This document shows positions 45,766 through 59,056 of a stretch of DNA of 64,000 nucleotides, piece by piece; the stretch's first letter is position 1; each line of letters begins with the position of its first letter. The notes under the pieces are model-generated. The model searched no databases. It had not been told where the DNA came from and saw only the letters and a list, made by a program, of their open reading frames with translations. The position numbers were made by a program, and so were the translations under genes. The stretch is taken from NCBI GenBank assembly GCA_013398175.1, contig VZRZ01002348.1:430770-494769 (forward strand), written 5' to 3'. This DNA is from Climacteris rufus (Eukaryota; Chordata; Aves; Passeriformes; Climacteridae).

Positions 45766-47999
45766 CTTCAAAAGAAAATCCACAGGAGAACCAGTCAATT
45801 CAACACATAAACCCAATTCCAGACACACATTCCCCCTCTAAGGTCCTATTGCCTGTCCTTTGAAATGGTTTATAAGTTTAGCAGCTGTAGTTACTCTGTT
45901 GTTAAATAAACTCCATTTTAAATTCATCCACATATACCAAGTGCAGACTGGGAATTTCAGGACAGCCTGTCTGGCCACCCAGTTTCCCCAGCACATGGGA
46001 CATTTGAGACCACTGAGCAGCTTTGAACTTCTGAGTAATTTCTTTAATTTGACTTAAAATTCTGCTGTTCCATAAATCCCCCAAACTCCCAAGTGCCATC
46101 AGAGAGATCACCCAGATGTGGAGTGTTGGAAAGGGCAAGCATTTGTGGGTGAGGATGAGTGTGATGAGGGAGAAGTGAGGAGATCCTTCACGTCAGAAGG
46201 TAAATTAAAAATGCAGCAAGAGATTTCACTCAGTCTATTTATTATGCTTCAGACTGTTTCCTTAATGAATGTCCAAGATTTCACAAACCTTGTAAGAAAA
46301 TCCAAGTGCCTTTGAAAATCTCCTTTTTAAAATGAAAGGCCAAAGCAAGCCAAAATCTTCCACGGCCTCTTATTAATCTATGAATATTCCAAAAACTGAA
46401 AGTGTCAATTTGAAATTTTATTTTTATCCTTGTTTAAATGGTGATTTTTGGGACAATGATTTCGGAGAAATTCACTTCAAGATCTGATTACAGGCTGCTG
46501 ATCAGACTGATGTTTTGGCTTAACCACAAGTAAGAGACATTTCCACATCGATCATTTTCCTTGAGGGGAAAAAAATTCCACTGCACTTGTATGAAAGCTT
46601 TCCCTGAAGGCATAAACATGTAATATAAATGCATGATCCACTATTTATCAGTCAGTAAATGGAATTACTATGTACAGCTGCCTGCTCTAAAAGCATGCAT
46701 GAATATATTCACTTTCAATAACTCTTTCAGTATCATCTAAGCCAAACTCCAGACTGAAAAGAAGTGAAAGGTAAAACTGTCTAAAACATTATCTGTGTAC
46801 TAATGGAGGCCTTAATACATGACTTGGGGTAGATTTAAGAGTTTTTTCTTTCATCCCTCTGGGCTAATATTTTTAGTAATTCATTTCTCAAGCAGCAAAC
46901 AAAATCAAGAAGAGAATACAGTCATTCTGAACAAAAGAAATTTCTCCTGTAATTGGAATAAACTCAGAAGAATTTTATCTTTGAACAAAATGACTCTTTT
47001 TATTTCTTTCCTGAATTTTAAAATCTTAATATAAAAGCCTTGTGTCAGAGCCTGTTTGTGTGCAGTTTGTCCTGCACAACACCTACATCAGGAGATACCT
47101 TGTCTAGATACTGGTCAGATACAGATGGATTTATCTTTGTGCACACAGTAATTTATGGACTGTTTGGAGAATTCAATGTAATTGAACCTGATGCCAAAGA
47201 GCACAACTGAAGATCAAGGAAACACTGAAATAATTCCATATAATTTAGCAGTGACACATTGGATGGTGCCTTGAAATTAAGGCTCTGTGGTCAGGACAGA
47301 AACTCCTCACTGAGCTACCCTGACAGACACCAAACTGAGCTCAGATTTCTTTCTTTTTCCAGTATCTCTTCTCCTTACTAAACAGGGATTCTATTTCTCT
47401 GAATACTCTGAAGCTGTCAATTAGAAATAAAAACAAGGATTCACACAGTCCAGTCCAGAAGTCGAGCAATAAATGATGTGAAATGCAATTTGGGACTTGA
47501 ATAGGCAAACAATTATTCCAGCCCATGCGGTTCTCATTACTTGCTCAGATCCACTTGGAATGCAATTTTATCAGCTTCTAGAGAGGGTTTTTAAAAGAAG
47601 GAATGTGATGCCTCAGCAAAAGAGGTTATTTGAAGACAGCATAAATGAAGATTATCAAAACAAACAGTGACATGTTCCATTTGATATTGAGACCGTTTAA
47701 GTATCACGAGGACTAAAGAAAGGAATAGCAATGTGACTTTGATTTATTCCACCAGGGTCTTTTAAAGTTAACTTGAGCAGTAAAAGTCATGACCAAACAG
47801 TTTCACAACCACTGAATAAGCAACCATCTACTGTTAAGACATTATAAACTGTTGCACAAAACATGCAGCTGCTTTCAGCTGAACTCTGCTTCGTTCCACT
47901 GGGATTTAAATCAAATCCTGATAATAAAATACTGTCACCTACAGCTACCACAGGCAAATGCCCTGGGCCTGGTACTTTCAGTGCCTGATCACTCAGTTC

Positions 48000-48290
48000 A
48001 TGGAGTCACAGAATCACTGAATGGTTTGGATTGGAAGGGACCTCAAAAATTAACCAGTGCCACCCCTGCCATGGGCAGGGACACCTTCCACTGTCCCAGG
48101 TTGCTCCAAGCCCCATCCAGCCTGGCCTTGGGCACTGCCAGGGATGGGGCAGCCACAGCTTCTCTGGGAAACTTGTGCCAGGACCTCCCCCCCACACAGG
48201 GAACAATTCCTTCCTAACATCTCATCTAAATCTCTCCTCTATTAGTTTAAAACCTTTCTCCCATGTCCTATCACTATCTGCCCTTATAAA
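48000..48290 (-). mobile_element. CR1 LINE 3' fragment (about 290 bp)
   Basis: atggagtcacagaatcactg aatggtttggattggaaggg, gccatgggcagggacacctt, ggggcagccacagcttctct, then the region ccttcctaacatctcatcta aatctctcctctattag...cctttctcccatgtcctatc. It extends farther into CR1 than its neighbours. Confidence 0.93.
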
Positions 48291-48883
48291 AAGTCACTTT
48301 CCTATTTTCTCAGAAATATTTTACTTTTAAATCCATGAATTCACTGGGCAACCTTTGGAAACAGAAGAATGAAGACTGAATCATGTCACAGACTTGCTTT
48401 AATGTCAACTTCTCTTTGGTTTTTCTATGACACTACAGAAACTTCACAGTACAATGAAATGATAAAGGTCTTGTTAAAGCTTCTCACACTCACATGGCTG
48501 CTCTCCCCACTTTGTGTTTCTCTGAAAATTAATGGAAGACAGGGTGTCACCTACTGAGAGGATTCAGCCCTATAGAAAAGTGAGAGACAGGCAGGCTGTC
48601 AGGGAGGCACGACAGAGGAATTGAGATCATATAGCAGAGCTGGCTAAGTGCAAAACAGAACCAGGAAAATCAGATCAGACATGAGGCACTCCAGACTTTG
48701 TATTCAATCTCTCATTGTCTCTTCTTCCAAAACAGGTTTTAGAGTGTGGGAACTTCTGGTGTTGAGTGTTTGGGGTGGGATTGGTAAGAAATTGGCTGAA
48801 TTATGAGGTTGGCCAAACATTCATTTGCCCAGTGTTGAGACACTTGAGCATCTCAGCTCCCCAGGCAAAGAGTTATTCATTCC

Positions 48884-49060
48884 TTCATAGAATCACAGAA
48901 CCTTTTAGGTTGCAAAAGATCTTTAAATCATCAAGTCCAACCATTCTCCAGCACTGCCAAGGCCTCCACTGCCCCATGTCCCCAAGTGCCACATCCACTC
49001 AGCTTTAAATCCCACCAGGGATGGGGACTCCACTTCTTCCCTGGGCAGCTGTGCCAGGGT
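48884..49060 (-). mobile_element. CR1 LINE 3' fragment, second subfamily
   Basis: ttcatagaatcacagaacct tttaggttgcaaaagatctt, ccagcactgccaaggcctcc, agggatggggactccacttc, tgggcagctgtgccagggta. Same subfamily type as 8727-9225. Confidence 0.9.
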
Positions 49061-50528
49061 ACAGGTACCAATATATGTAAATATATTTTTTTTCTACACC
49101 TGAGCCAGCCTTTGTTAGCTCAGGGGATGGTTGGGCAGCTGCACATTTGGGTTTTGGGATGAGTGTTTGCTTCATTTGGATTTGGCTCATTTCTGAGGAT
49201 TTGCTGAAAGAACTGGAGAACATTTCTAGTGATTCTGTGCAAGCCTGAAGTTCACTTGCACCTCAAAAGCTTAAATTCACTGAGTCTCTGGGTCACTCTG
49301 TGCTCCCCTTCATGACAAAAGATGCAGCCAGGCCCAGGATTCACACGCAGACCCTGGATTTCTCCTGGACATATAAATCAGTCCTTTCTCTCTCAGAGCC
49401 CCAAGACCACTCTTAAGAAATGCTGATTCTTGTTTTCTTGTTACTGGAATGAACTATTTGTAATTATTTCTCCTTAGAATGACAGTTTCCAGCGTGAAGA
49501 GAACTGACCTGGCAGTAAATTATACTGTGGGGTATTTTAAAGCTTATGGTAAAAATTAAGAGGAGAAAAAAGTCATCACTAAGGGCATCTTTGACTGCAG
49601 ATAAAGCCAAAGCAGTGACTGCAGGGTTAAGAGTGAACTGGGTAAAATGGGGCTGTCTGCCTCTTGTATGCCTTTACCAAGACTTGGAAGTGCATTGGGA
49701 GACTCCTGCAACTCTTTCTTCCTCTTTTCCTCCTTTTCCTTTTGTACCTCTCCCCCAGGTACCCAGTGAATAACTTACAAACAGCAATTACAGACCCAGC
49801 TTCCCAAAAGCCTGAACCCTTTGTCTTTTCTACAATTTGGACACAACTTTTCCCCAAGTTGATGTGATTTGATTGTTCTTTTTAAAGCTTCTTCCCTCCA
49901 TCTTAGCACAAAACATTGTTTCAAATTAAAATAAAGAAAAATTTATAAAGAAATTACTTCAGAACTGCTTCTTCAAATTGGACAAGGTGTTTACTTGTAT
50001 GTTCATCATGTCTAGCATCCAACATCAGCATTGCCAGGAATACCCTGGGAGAGACTCAGGTGGAATAAATGCTGCCATTGTTTGTTCTTGCTGTCTGGCA
50101 ATGCAATAAAACCACTGCTGCAAAGATGGAAAATAAGGCCTAACACAGGAAACTCTATAAATACAGAATAAAATCAATATAATAAAAGATTCAGGATAGA
50201 CTATTGTTGCCTGTAACATGAGTATACCCAAGTGTACAACAAATATATCTTCTGGTTCTCATCCTTCACAGCACCTCAGCACCAGGTTCAATAACAATTA
50301 GGAGCAAAAAATCTTGCAAAAAGATCTGCTATATTTTAATGCAATATTTTGATTTTTTTCACTATGGAAACTATCATTTACAAGCAATCTGAACGTGGAT
50401 ATAGACAGCACTGAGCCTGAAAATGGGACAAAAGGGGCTGATGTTGTGGTTCAGGATGCAGGAGTGCAGAACTCGATACTGTGTCCCACCAGTTGGGCCA
50501 GTTTGGATGCTCTGCTCTCCCCACTTAC

Positions 50529-50613
50529 CATGACAACCCCTCCAGACTGCTCTGCTGTGCACATGCTCATGATGGGAGCCATGCCAATGGTGGTCCCTTG
50601 GAAGTACACCCCG
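50529..50613 (-). CDS. ADAM12: ADAM12 exon 10: metalloprotease
   Basis: CTCCTGCAG|CGGGGTGTAC...GTTGTCATG|GTAAGT, 85 bases, phase 2 in and phase 0 out. The translation after the split Ser is GVYFQGTTIGMAPIMSMCTA EQSGGVVM. The G-x-A-x4-MC...S-G block is the edge-strand region of the reprolysin fold, just before the active-site helix encoded by exon 11. Confidence 0.96.
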
Positions 50614-51823
50614 CTGCAGGAGGGTGGGAGAGGGGGAGAAGAGACACACAGTCACCAGTCAAAGCCAAGACACCTCCCCAGTATTTTCAATCTTGTGTTT
50701 CTGCCAATCTCCCAACAAAGATCCCATTTCAGCTCTTTCCATTTGCAGGTCTAAAGCAGTGAAAAGCCCAGATGGGCTGTGCAGACTCAGCTGGCCTGAC
50801 TTGCACAGTGTCCCTGCTATGGGAACATCCATTGGATCCCCCCCAGTGGATCACCCTCCTTTGGTTTTACTGCTGTAACAGGACCCTTCTTCCCTTCCTT
50901 TTTTTTCCCCTCTGATTGAAGTTTGGAACAGAAGTACCAACATAAAAATAATTCCTCTAACTCAAAGAAGGGTTATTGTAATGCAGGGGGAAGTTTATGT
51001 GCTACTTGTTATGATACAGAGCCTAGAATGCAGTAATTTCAAACAAAGTGTTATTATACACAGAGAGCAATCAAATATCTCATGAGGGACAGTTTGGAAG
51101 GGCTCAATTTATTATTACTCAGGTAATGCAAGGAGTAAAGAACTCCTTTTAATTATTAAGACATCAGGTATGTTTATCAGCATAGCATAAAGAATAGTTA
51201 ATTAACCAAAATAATACCTGATTCACAAAAGAGGTGTTCCTATTACCTTTTTTTTTCAAAAGTGCTTTTCCTTTCATAGAATCATAGACTGGTTTGGGTT
51301 GAAAGGCACCTTCACTCAGTTACTTTAACCCAAGAATAAGCAGCAGGATAAAATATGTTTATGATTTGATTTTTAAGTCACAAATGCAAATGAATTGTCC
51401 AGTTTAGACAGTATTTTAAAGTATGCTGAGGTCTTTTCATTAGGAAACAGGCTTCACATTAGCTCCACATTTGGGTCAGAGCAGGACTGCCTTTTCCAGT
51501 GACAATTTAGACTGAGAGCAGTTTAAACTGGTTGTAAATTCACACTCTAAGTATGCAGCAGCTTATTACACACCTACTGCTCTACATGAGTTGTATTCTG
51601 GACAGGCCTTTAGTACCAGGGCTGGGGAAGGAAACTCATCTGAAGCATCTACTGAAGGGCCCTGCAAAGTGTTTTTGTGTTTGGTGTTTGCAGAGGGCAA
51701 AGACAAACCCTGAGGAGCACAGATATTCCTTCTAACATCTCAGCACCTGGGGAAGAGTCACCACAGGCGACCTCAAATCCCCAAAATTCAAAATCCTGGT
51801 CTCAAACACAGGGTCAAGTCTAC
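50614..51823 (-). other. ADAM12 intron 9
   Basis: A 1.2-kb intron with a short CR1 terminus at 51274-51315; otherwise no recognised content. Confidence 0.92.
51274..51315 (-). mobile_element. CR1 LINE 3' terminus (about 40 bp)
   Basis: ttcatagaatcatagactgg tttgggttgaaaggcacctt: the extreme CR1 3' end in reverse with two copies of the terminal octamer. Confidence 0.85.
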
Positions 51824-51993
51824 CTTATGAGCTGTGCATTGTCATGGGCTTTACGAGGTAGGAGTTTGAGCTTTCTCCAGTCCAGAAACTCATGCAGGCT
51901 GGTGAAGGGGTCTTGGGAAATAGAGCACTTATCCATGTCATTCCACACCTCCACTCCCACCAGGGCCACTCGGATGTTCAGTGGCCTGTAGAA
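51824..51993 (-). CDS. ADAM12: ADAM12 exon 9: metalloprotease
   Basis: CTCCTTAG|TTCTACAGG...CTCATAAG|GTAGAC, 170 bases, phase 0 in and phase 2 out. The translation is FYRPLNIRVALVGVEVWNDM DKCSISQDPFTSLHEFLDWR KLKLLPRKAHDNAQLI. The NIR-x4-G-x-EVW and FL-W blocks are the central beta-sheet and helix of the reprolysin domain; HDNAQL is the conserved strand leading into exon 10. No internal Met start matters here because the exon is internal. Confidence 0.97.
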
Positions 51994-53657
51994 CTAAGGA
52001 GAGGAGAAAAGCACAAACATGTGTCTAAGAACCATTTCAGACCACACTGGGTTAGAATATTGCTATAAAAGCGTAATTAACCTTTCTTGTAGAGGTTAAA
52101 AGTGTCTCTTCTTCACAGGAAAACACCTGAGAGGGTTGACTCAGACAAAATATTTCCAAGACTTCCAGAAAACTGTTCTGGCCCAGCTCAGTACCCATAA
52201 GGCTTTCAAAGAGATCCAAGGATTTGCTGCTTCTCCATGTCCCACCCAAGCTTGGCATCTTCCTCCAAGATGAAACCCTGCAAATCCCTTCCCACCTCCT
52301 TCAGTTCTGAACAGACTCCTGGCCATGGCAGGTGACTCTCCCAGGGCTGCCCCAGCCTGGATTGCACCCACCCAGCTCCAGAGGGAGAGGCAGCCGTGCT
52401 GTGCTGTGGTTGTGGTTCAAAATAACAGCTGGAAACGAGCCAGGGTCATCAAGTCCTGCTCAGAGCAGATAAAACCAAGTGATTTTATCTGTTACCCCAC
52501 CAGCAAATGCTCTTTGTTGCAAGAGGGGAGCCAGAGCATCATCAGCACTGGAGCCCAGACAGCAATTCTAATGTGAGACTAATGTGGGGAAGGAGTCAGG
52601 AATCCATCAAGCCCAGATTTGCCTGACAGTCTGAGGAAAACATACAGTAGATCTTTGTCTTGTTTCTATGCATTACAGTCATTTGCATAACGCCAGCATT
52701 TGCCGAGCATAAATTAAGCATGAAACAAAAAATATATTACAATATGCAAAATTAATTTTGAGCAGGTAACATATAAACACCTGTCCTCTGGTAATAAGTC
52801 AGCAAGACAATTATGGATGAGGCAGAGGTGTCTTCAGCAGCTTGTTTTTAATCAGGAATGCTTCTCCTTGAGCTATTGCCCTTGAAGTATCACTTGATAA
52901 GTTCTCAGATAAATTAAGACTCTCTCAGTTATAATTTCACTACTGGACTCCTAATTTTTTTCTGGCCATAGAGTCCAACAAAAATAAATTCTAATTTGTT
53001 TAAAAACCACTGGAGAGGACTCTTAGTCTTTATTGTTTACTGTCAAGGAATTATTCCAAGACCAAAAAAAGCCAGTTTATGTCTCTCTCTTATTGCTCTC
53101 TCTCAGCCATCAACTTTTGCTTCCTTATTTTTAATTCTGCCATCTTCTTTGGATTATATATTTTATTAACTGTGTCTTCACAGGCCTTTATTGGCCTTAC
53201 AATTGGACCTTCTCTTGTTGCTGCAAAGGACTTTGTTCTCTAAATTTCTCTTCAAAATAATCCTCTTTTTTGCTACTGGTTGTTCCATAGGTGATTATCC
53301 CCACCCTCTTCCCTGGTGCCCAAAATCCCAGGGCTACACTGTGCCTCTCCTTAGAAACAAACTTTGTATTCCATTTACAGCAGAGCAGAGCTCGTGGCTC
53401 AGTGTATCAAAGGGCATAGGAAAGGTTTAAATTTGGTTTTACTGGTTGGGGAGAATCTTTGCTCTGAAATAATGGGTATTAGGAAATCTCAATGAAAAGG
53501 TGAGTGGATGATGAGATGTGACCAAGCCTGTGCAAGCTGCTGACACGAGCATGGTGGTTTTCTTAATTTACCAGTAGAAGAAACACAGATTTCACAGCAA
53601 CACCCTTCAGAAACTGTATCAAGGTTGGAAAAAGGGAAACAAGCCTCATCTTCTTAC
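51994..53657 (-). other. ADAM12 intron 8
   Basis: A 1.7-kb AT-rich intron. I see no repeat or gene in it. Confidence 0.92.
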
Positions 53658-53729
53658 CTTATCAACGTAGTTTGCAATTTCTATCAGCCTCTGCTTAATT
53701 TTTTCCACATCTTTGCCTTGTCTCTGAAA
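53658..53729 (-). CDS. ADAM12: ADAM12 exon 8: metalloprotease
   Basis: CGTTCCAAG|TTTCAGAGA...GTTGATAAG|GTAAGA, 72 bases, 24 codons, phase 0 at both ends. The translation is FQRQGKDVEKIKQRLIEIAN YVDK, the first helix of the metalloprotease domain. It is short with no in-frame Met, so it is supported by position, phase and family match. Confidence 0.95.
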
Positions 53730-54549
53730 CTTGGAACGTAAAGGATCAATGCACCAGCAGCACAAACGTCAGAGAAATTCCCCCCAACAGCACACCAGGG
53801 ATGTTTGGGATTTAGAGTGCAACCAAAAGCCATCAGCAGCCTCCTGTTGGATCCATAGGACCCCAGTCTGCCTCAGAATAAAGACAGGCTGTGGGACAGG
53901 ATTTTGGTTCTTGTGAAAAGATTTTAAAATCTCCAAGTGTTATATAGGGGTCTTTTCAGGACTGATGTTTTGGGAAAAAGCTTCTTCTCTTGGCAGGTCT
54001 TGCAGAGAGTGATTGCAATTCCCTAAGTAGCTGTGTTCAAGGAGCCCAAAAAATAAAAAGCAGCAAAATAATTCAAACCAAGATTTAGATCTTTGCCATT
54101 CAGTTCTCTGGAACATTTTTACAGCCAGTGCCAGTTACTTTGAAGCTCCCTTTGCAAACCATCAGGAAGGCAGTCGTGCTCCACGGAATGTGATGGCAAA
54201 GCACTGCTTCAGAAGCACTGACAGCCCCACTGAGGGCAGGGAGAATGGCAGTGAAGACTTAACTTGCTCAAGGAATTAATATTTGCCTCTTCAATACTGA
54301 CAGACATCCCAGTTATTTTAGAGTCCAACTCCTTATGAAGTATTGCAAGAAATTTTACAATTCACTGTCAGTATTGCCTTGCCATAATAATTCCTTCCCT
54401 TGCTCAGCCCTAATTAGGGAAGATGATTTACCTCAGAAAACCATCATATTATTGACTGAAGCCCCTTATTTGCAGCACCATGGTAACTGAACTGAGCTGC
54501 CCCTTTCCTGCTCACACTTCCCATAACTTTTTGTTGTTGAGTTCCTTAC
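53730..54549 (-). other. ADAM12 intron 7
   Basis: An 820-bp intron with nothing recognised. Confidence 0.92.
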
Positions 54550-54615
54550 CTCACGATTATCTGCCACAATAACAAGCTCCACGTACTTCGTTGTCTTCAG
54601 AGTCTCCCTCTTGTA
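54550..54615 (-). CDS. ADAM12: ADAM12 exon 7: prodomain cleavage site and protease start
   Basis: TTGACAG|TACAAGAGG...AATCGTGAG|GTAAGG, 66 bases, 22 codons, phase 0 at both ends. The translation is YKRETLKTTKYVELVIVADN RE. With the last Arg of exon 6 it forms R-Y-K-R, a furin-type proprotein convertase site, so cleavage would release the mature protease beginning ETLK. KYVEL-x-V-AD is the standard first strand of ADAM catalytic domains. Confidence 0.96.
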
Positions 54616-57600
54616 CTGTCAAAAGACCATGAAAGCAGTGTTTTGTTTTCAGCCTCAGTACAACAAAGTGATTGAAAGGGGAAACACACAGTGTCTCATA
54701 TTTCCAAAATTTCACTACATACAAATTGGTGTGGTATTCCTCCTCATGGAAGTTCTCCTTCCTTACAAACCCCCTCAGGATTTGATCACAGAAAGCAGGA
54801 GAGTGGTGCAAAGTCTCTCAACTTTTCAGCTTTCTGCATTTGAAATGTCTGAGTTATCTTTCCTCACAGGAGAATATCCCCTCCAGCAGAAAGACCTTTG
54901 CTATTTCTGAGGCACATTTAAAGGAGAGATGAGGTAACTTCTAACAAACATTCCACACAATAGACAAACTGGATACTAAAAAAATTGAGAGATAAAGGGA
55001 TTTTGAGTGAAGCAGGGAAGGGGTCAAGCAGTCAACTGCTAAATTATGTAGGAAGAGAAACCCAAAAATAAGGACTGCAGAAAAAAAGCAGAAGCAACTG
55101 TCAGTGTCAGGGGAAGGAATTAATACTCTAAAAATGGAAGGTATGCATTTAATTTTGTATCTGCATACTCATATAACACACAGGTTTAAAAGAATCATAC
55201 TATTTAGCTGAAAGAACAAAATCATTGAAGAAAGTAAAACGATTTTGTAACAGTACAAGACAATTCACAGCTCCTTTGCTACCCTAAATTTAAGTGACCT
55301 ATTAGTGCCTGTGAAAGTCCTGTGATTTACAGCAGCTGAGCATCTATCCTGTCATTCCTTCCTTGTGTCTGGAATAAGACATTTAGGGAAAAGAGGTCTC
55401 AGCAGAATATCTGATCTTCCTGCCAGAACTCAAAGGGCTTAAACAGATGTATGACCTACTACTGACCATGATGTCTTGAACTGCAGCAAAGCTCTTTTAA
55501 CCTAAAACATGACTAAAGCTTTCCAAGGAAAACGGTTCCAAGGCAAACTGTGTGATCCCCTAAGCTAAACCAGTGCTGGACATGTCCTTCCAGCCAAATT
55601 TCACAAGGTTTTCTTCACATTATCAAAGTGTTCCTGTTCGTTATCTGTGGTTTAATGATTTTGAATGTTTTGCAAGGATCAGAGAAAAGTGAATGATGTC
55701 ATCCTCAGGAAATGACTTTCAAACTCATATTTAATGGTACTGCACAGCCTTCGAACTCCAATAAACTGGGAAAGAGTGAAGTTCCACTTGGACAGTATTT
55801 ATGGATGAAGAGAGGAATAAAAGATTTTGTTAACGAACTAAACATCAAGGGTACAAGCACTTGCCAGGATTACACTTATTAGAGGGTCTGGAAAATGAGC
55901 TGAGGTAGATATTCCTAAAACTTCTGGTATGGGGGGTGGCATCTCACCCAGACATGAGTGAGGTGCCACATCATGACCATGTGGCTGTGGTTTGTGATGG
56001 AATTGATCTCTCAGACACCAAAAGTCTCACATCCTGAAATGTATTACAAGTTCCTAAAGAGATGCATCTCCAAGGTACCTCTCATCCTCTTCCAGGTGAA
56101 GAAGAAAAGATGATACTGGCAAATCCAGGTTCAAAGGTACAAGCAGAGCTCTGTTACAGGAGATTTGCTTCTTACCAAAAGTAAAACTGTTTGGACTGGG
56201 GAGAGTGAGCTGGAGAGAAATTGGCTAGCAGGGTATAATCACATAAGCCTCTGGTGACTGACTTGCATAACAAATCTGTTCCTGAGGTTTGCCCAAAGGC
56301 TATGTGCATTCCTAGGATACAATATTTATTTATAAAATACACCTAATTATGGCTTCTTTCAGCTTGCTTTCTGCAGCCAGCTGCATCAATGCACAACCCA
56401 TTTTCTGAGTTAATCCTTCAGAATTCAAATGAAGAGTCAATAATACAGCCATGAGAGGTATACATGATGGGGACACAATGTGCTTTGTTCCACTGACCAT
56501 CATCTTCCTCCCCTGCTTCTCCCACACCTGATCCTATCACAAAACCACTGTCCCAGCAAATGTAGCCCTTCCTCAGGCTTCCCTGCCTGGGCATTGGCAT
56601 GGCTTGGATTGGATTGGCACTGCAGTGGTACAGCCTCTCTTCCTCCAGGCTCTAAAACAATCACCTTCCTGGTCGTGGCCACTACCAGCACCAAAATGGC
56701 TTTTTTTTTGGTGGCTACAGTGAAAATCCCACACTGCAGGGTCTGTCCCACACCCCAGATGTTCTGCAGGGTCCTATCTCCATGGAGCTCAGCTGGAAAA
56801 CACTCCCTGATGCAATTTGAGGGTCCAGTGAGTCATGAAATGACCCAGTATTTACAGAGCCCCCGCTGCAGCGGGGCACAGCCTGTCTGCAGCATCCTCT
56901 GCTACTCCTGCCTTGCTTCACTGAAGCTCCTGCTTGCATCTGGGCAGCTGAGTCTGCTTGTCCATCATTTACCTGTGCTTACATCTGACCCAGAGGCCCT
57001 TTGTGATACACCGATCTCACATTTCAGCTCTGCTCAATAAGAATTTTGTGTAGGTGTCTGAGTGAAGAGTCAGGGGAAAGAAATGAATGAAAATCTCTCC
57101 CCAGACCTGTCAAGAGGCCAAAAATTTTCATCATGCCCTGAACCTGAGACTGGATTTCTGCTTAATTCTGTCACCCAGGGTAATTTGGAGCAGCTTTATG
57201 TCTCCCCACTTTGCAGGTCATCTTTATTCAGTGTGTCCACTGACAGTCTGCTTAGTGACAACACTGAAATATGAAAACTCACTCCACACATTACATCTGA
57301 CAGCTTTCAAAATTCCTACATTAGAAGCTTAACCAATATACTCATTATATATATTGTACCTATCCATATGATGTGACTGCTGACAGGTTTTTATAATTAT
57401 GTCCACTGAGGCACAGCAAAAATATTTTTCAGATATTTAAAGTGAGTTCTGGGATGTAGTTGAAGCCACCAACAAAATGTGAGAACCATAAGGGTAATAA
57501 TGAAATTGCTTTGATTGTATCAGCCTATTACATGCACACATTTTGTTTCATCATTACATTGATTGCTTCAGTGGAATTCAGTCAAAAGTCACAAATAATT

Positions 57601-58528
57601 TGGGGAAACCTTAATAAAGTTATTTTCCCAATGTTTTCCACCCACATACGCTTTTAGAAATATACTTAATTCTTAAAATGACATATGCAAAGGCTAATGA
57701 TTTAGATGCAATATTTAATATTCCTAAAATGTAAAATAAATTAAGTCCATCATACAAATGATATCTAGGGATGTCACTTACATTGTTTTCCTTAACAATG
57801 GACCTGATGCAAAGACTGAGTATCTGATGCAGGTACAAATCCCCATATGTGACATTTAATAAATGCTGATGGCAGATTTGTATCATTATGTAATTTCTGA
57901 ACACCTAACCCAGCTTTTTCTGCAATCCTTATCCAATATGCAGACAAACTTATTACATTATTTCCTCTTCCTGATTTTTAGCTCATTTAATTTTCTAGTT
58001 TCCATTAGCTAGATGCATTTCACATCAAGTGCATTTCTGCCTGCATAACAGCAACTACAATAATACATCTGTAAAATAATGTGTTAAGAATTTGTTTTGT
58101 CTGCAAAAGAGACTTTTCTCCTACAATATAAAGGTTCAAAACCTGGCATTAGCAAAGTATCACAGCTATCATGTCCTCTTTCACCTTGGGAGGGCAAGAA
58201 CTTTTCCAGACATTGCTCAGTATTCTCCAGGAGTCTTAAATTCTGGTTATAACCATACAAGGCCCAAAATGTATTACTGTAATATGAACCCCTAAACTCT
58301 TCTGTGTTGAAAAGAAAGTGAAAAGCAACTTATGCATGGAGAGTTAAGGAAAAGTGATAAAGTTTAACAAATAATTTCAAGCATGCACTTAAGCAGATGC
58401 CACCAAGAGAAGTTGATGATGTGGGTTAATGCTTTGCTCAGTGGAGACTCTTTGTGACACGGAGTTTTGGTAGGCTGCAAAATGGAAATGCTGCCAACCA
58501 GACACATAAAAGCACATCATCCACCTAC
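54616..58528 (-). other. ADAM12 intron 6
   Basis: A 3.9-kb intron. No repeat was recognised. A 186-codon plus-strand open frame at 56480-57040 has low-complexity, Ser/Pro-rich composition and no recognisable domain; I treat it as chance. Confidence 0.9.
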
Positions 58529-58712
58529 CCTGCCAGCTGGAGAATGGTGTGATGTGTCACTGTCAGCAGCTCTCATGGCAGAGAGGTCCAGCTGGTGGCC
58601 ACAAGATCCCGGGGCTATTTTCAGCTTCTCTGCTCGGTAGATCTTGTGTTCACTTGTAGCACCTTCTAATGGCTCCAGAATGTAGCTTTTGTTTTCAAAC
58701 ACAATCATTCCC
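58529..58712 (-). CDS. ADAM12: ADAM12 exon 6: end of prodomain with cysteine switch
   Basis: CTGTTCCAG|GGGAATGATT...CCAGCTGGCAGG|GTAGGT, 184 bases, phase 2 in (one base completes an Arg or similar codon) and phase 0 out. The translation begins GMIVFENKSYILEPLEGATS EHKIYRAEKLK and includes APGSCGHQL. GLIVFEN-x-SY-LEP is a family hallmark, ENKS is a conserved sequon, and the Cys of PGSCG is the cysteine-switch residue that caps the zinc in the latent enzyme. The variable linker after it is one codon shorter than in human. This is the most 5' exon in the window. Confidence 0.96.
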
Positions 58713-58980
58713 CTGGAACAGAGGAGAGCAGAGTGAGACGTGTGGTTTTCAGGAGCTTGTCCACACCAAAGTTACAACAAGTTTAATCATGATGGAGCAC
58801 GAGAAAGCAAAACACTGATTTACAATGCCATGGTCGAGCGGAGCAGGAAACATCAAAGCTGTATATTTGTCATTGTGGAACACTATACTTTAAAAGAAGC
58901 AATGCCTCACAGAAATTTGTCTCTTCTGAAGTGCTGCACTGCAGAGCAAAATGATATTTGTGTTTTATTTGTTTTCCATT

Positions 58981-59056
58981 CCCCCGGTGATGCATTGCCG
59001 TTGCCGACGGAGGCGCGACGCGCGGCCTCTGAGGAGCCGTGGCACGTGGGAATGAA
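58981..59056. other. Intronic CpG cluster
   Basis: About a dozen CpG dinucleotides in 75 bases, including gaggcgcgacgcgcggcc, in an otherwise CpG-poor intron. More isolated CpGs follow to about 59240. It is not part of a recognised repeat or exon. A regulatory role is only an inference. Confidence 0.6.

Larger units (their letters stand above)
45766..50528 (-). other. ADAM12 intron 10
   Basis: A 4.8-kb intron with two CR1 fragments at 48000-48290 and 48884-49060. The part from 45,766 to 48,000 and from 49,060 to 50,528 is AT-rich with nothing recognised. Confidence 0.92.
119..58712 (-). other. ADAM12: ADAM12 gene, partial: coding exons 6-22 of 23
   Basis: Seventeen exons read on the minus strand join into one uninterrupted frame of 2,232 bases. 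They match the ADAM12 (meltrin alpha) family from the end of the prodomain to the proline-rich tail. All introns are GT-AG and all phases agree. Several exon lengths equal those I derive from the human protein (for example 178, 90, 196 and 109 bases). ADAM12 is a cell-surface zinc protease and disintegrin involved in ectodomain shedding, IGFBP cleavage, myoblast fusion and matrix adhesion. The catalytic motif is intact, so an active enzyme is expected. Exons 1-5 lie to the right of the window and the terminal exon to the left. ADAM19 and ADAM33 are the nearest paralogues; the match through the disintegrin loop, the EGF-like module and the tail is specific to ADAM12. Confidence 0.96.

Noticed and set aside
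56480..57040. 186-codon plus-strand open frame in intron 6
   Set aside because: No recognisable domain, low-complexity composition, no splice or promoter support.
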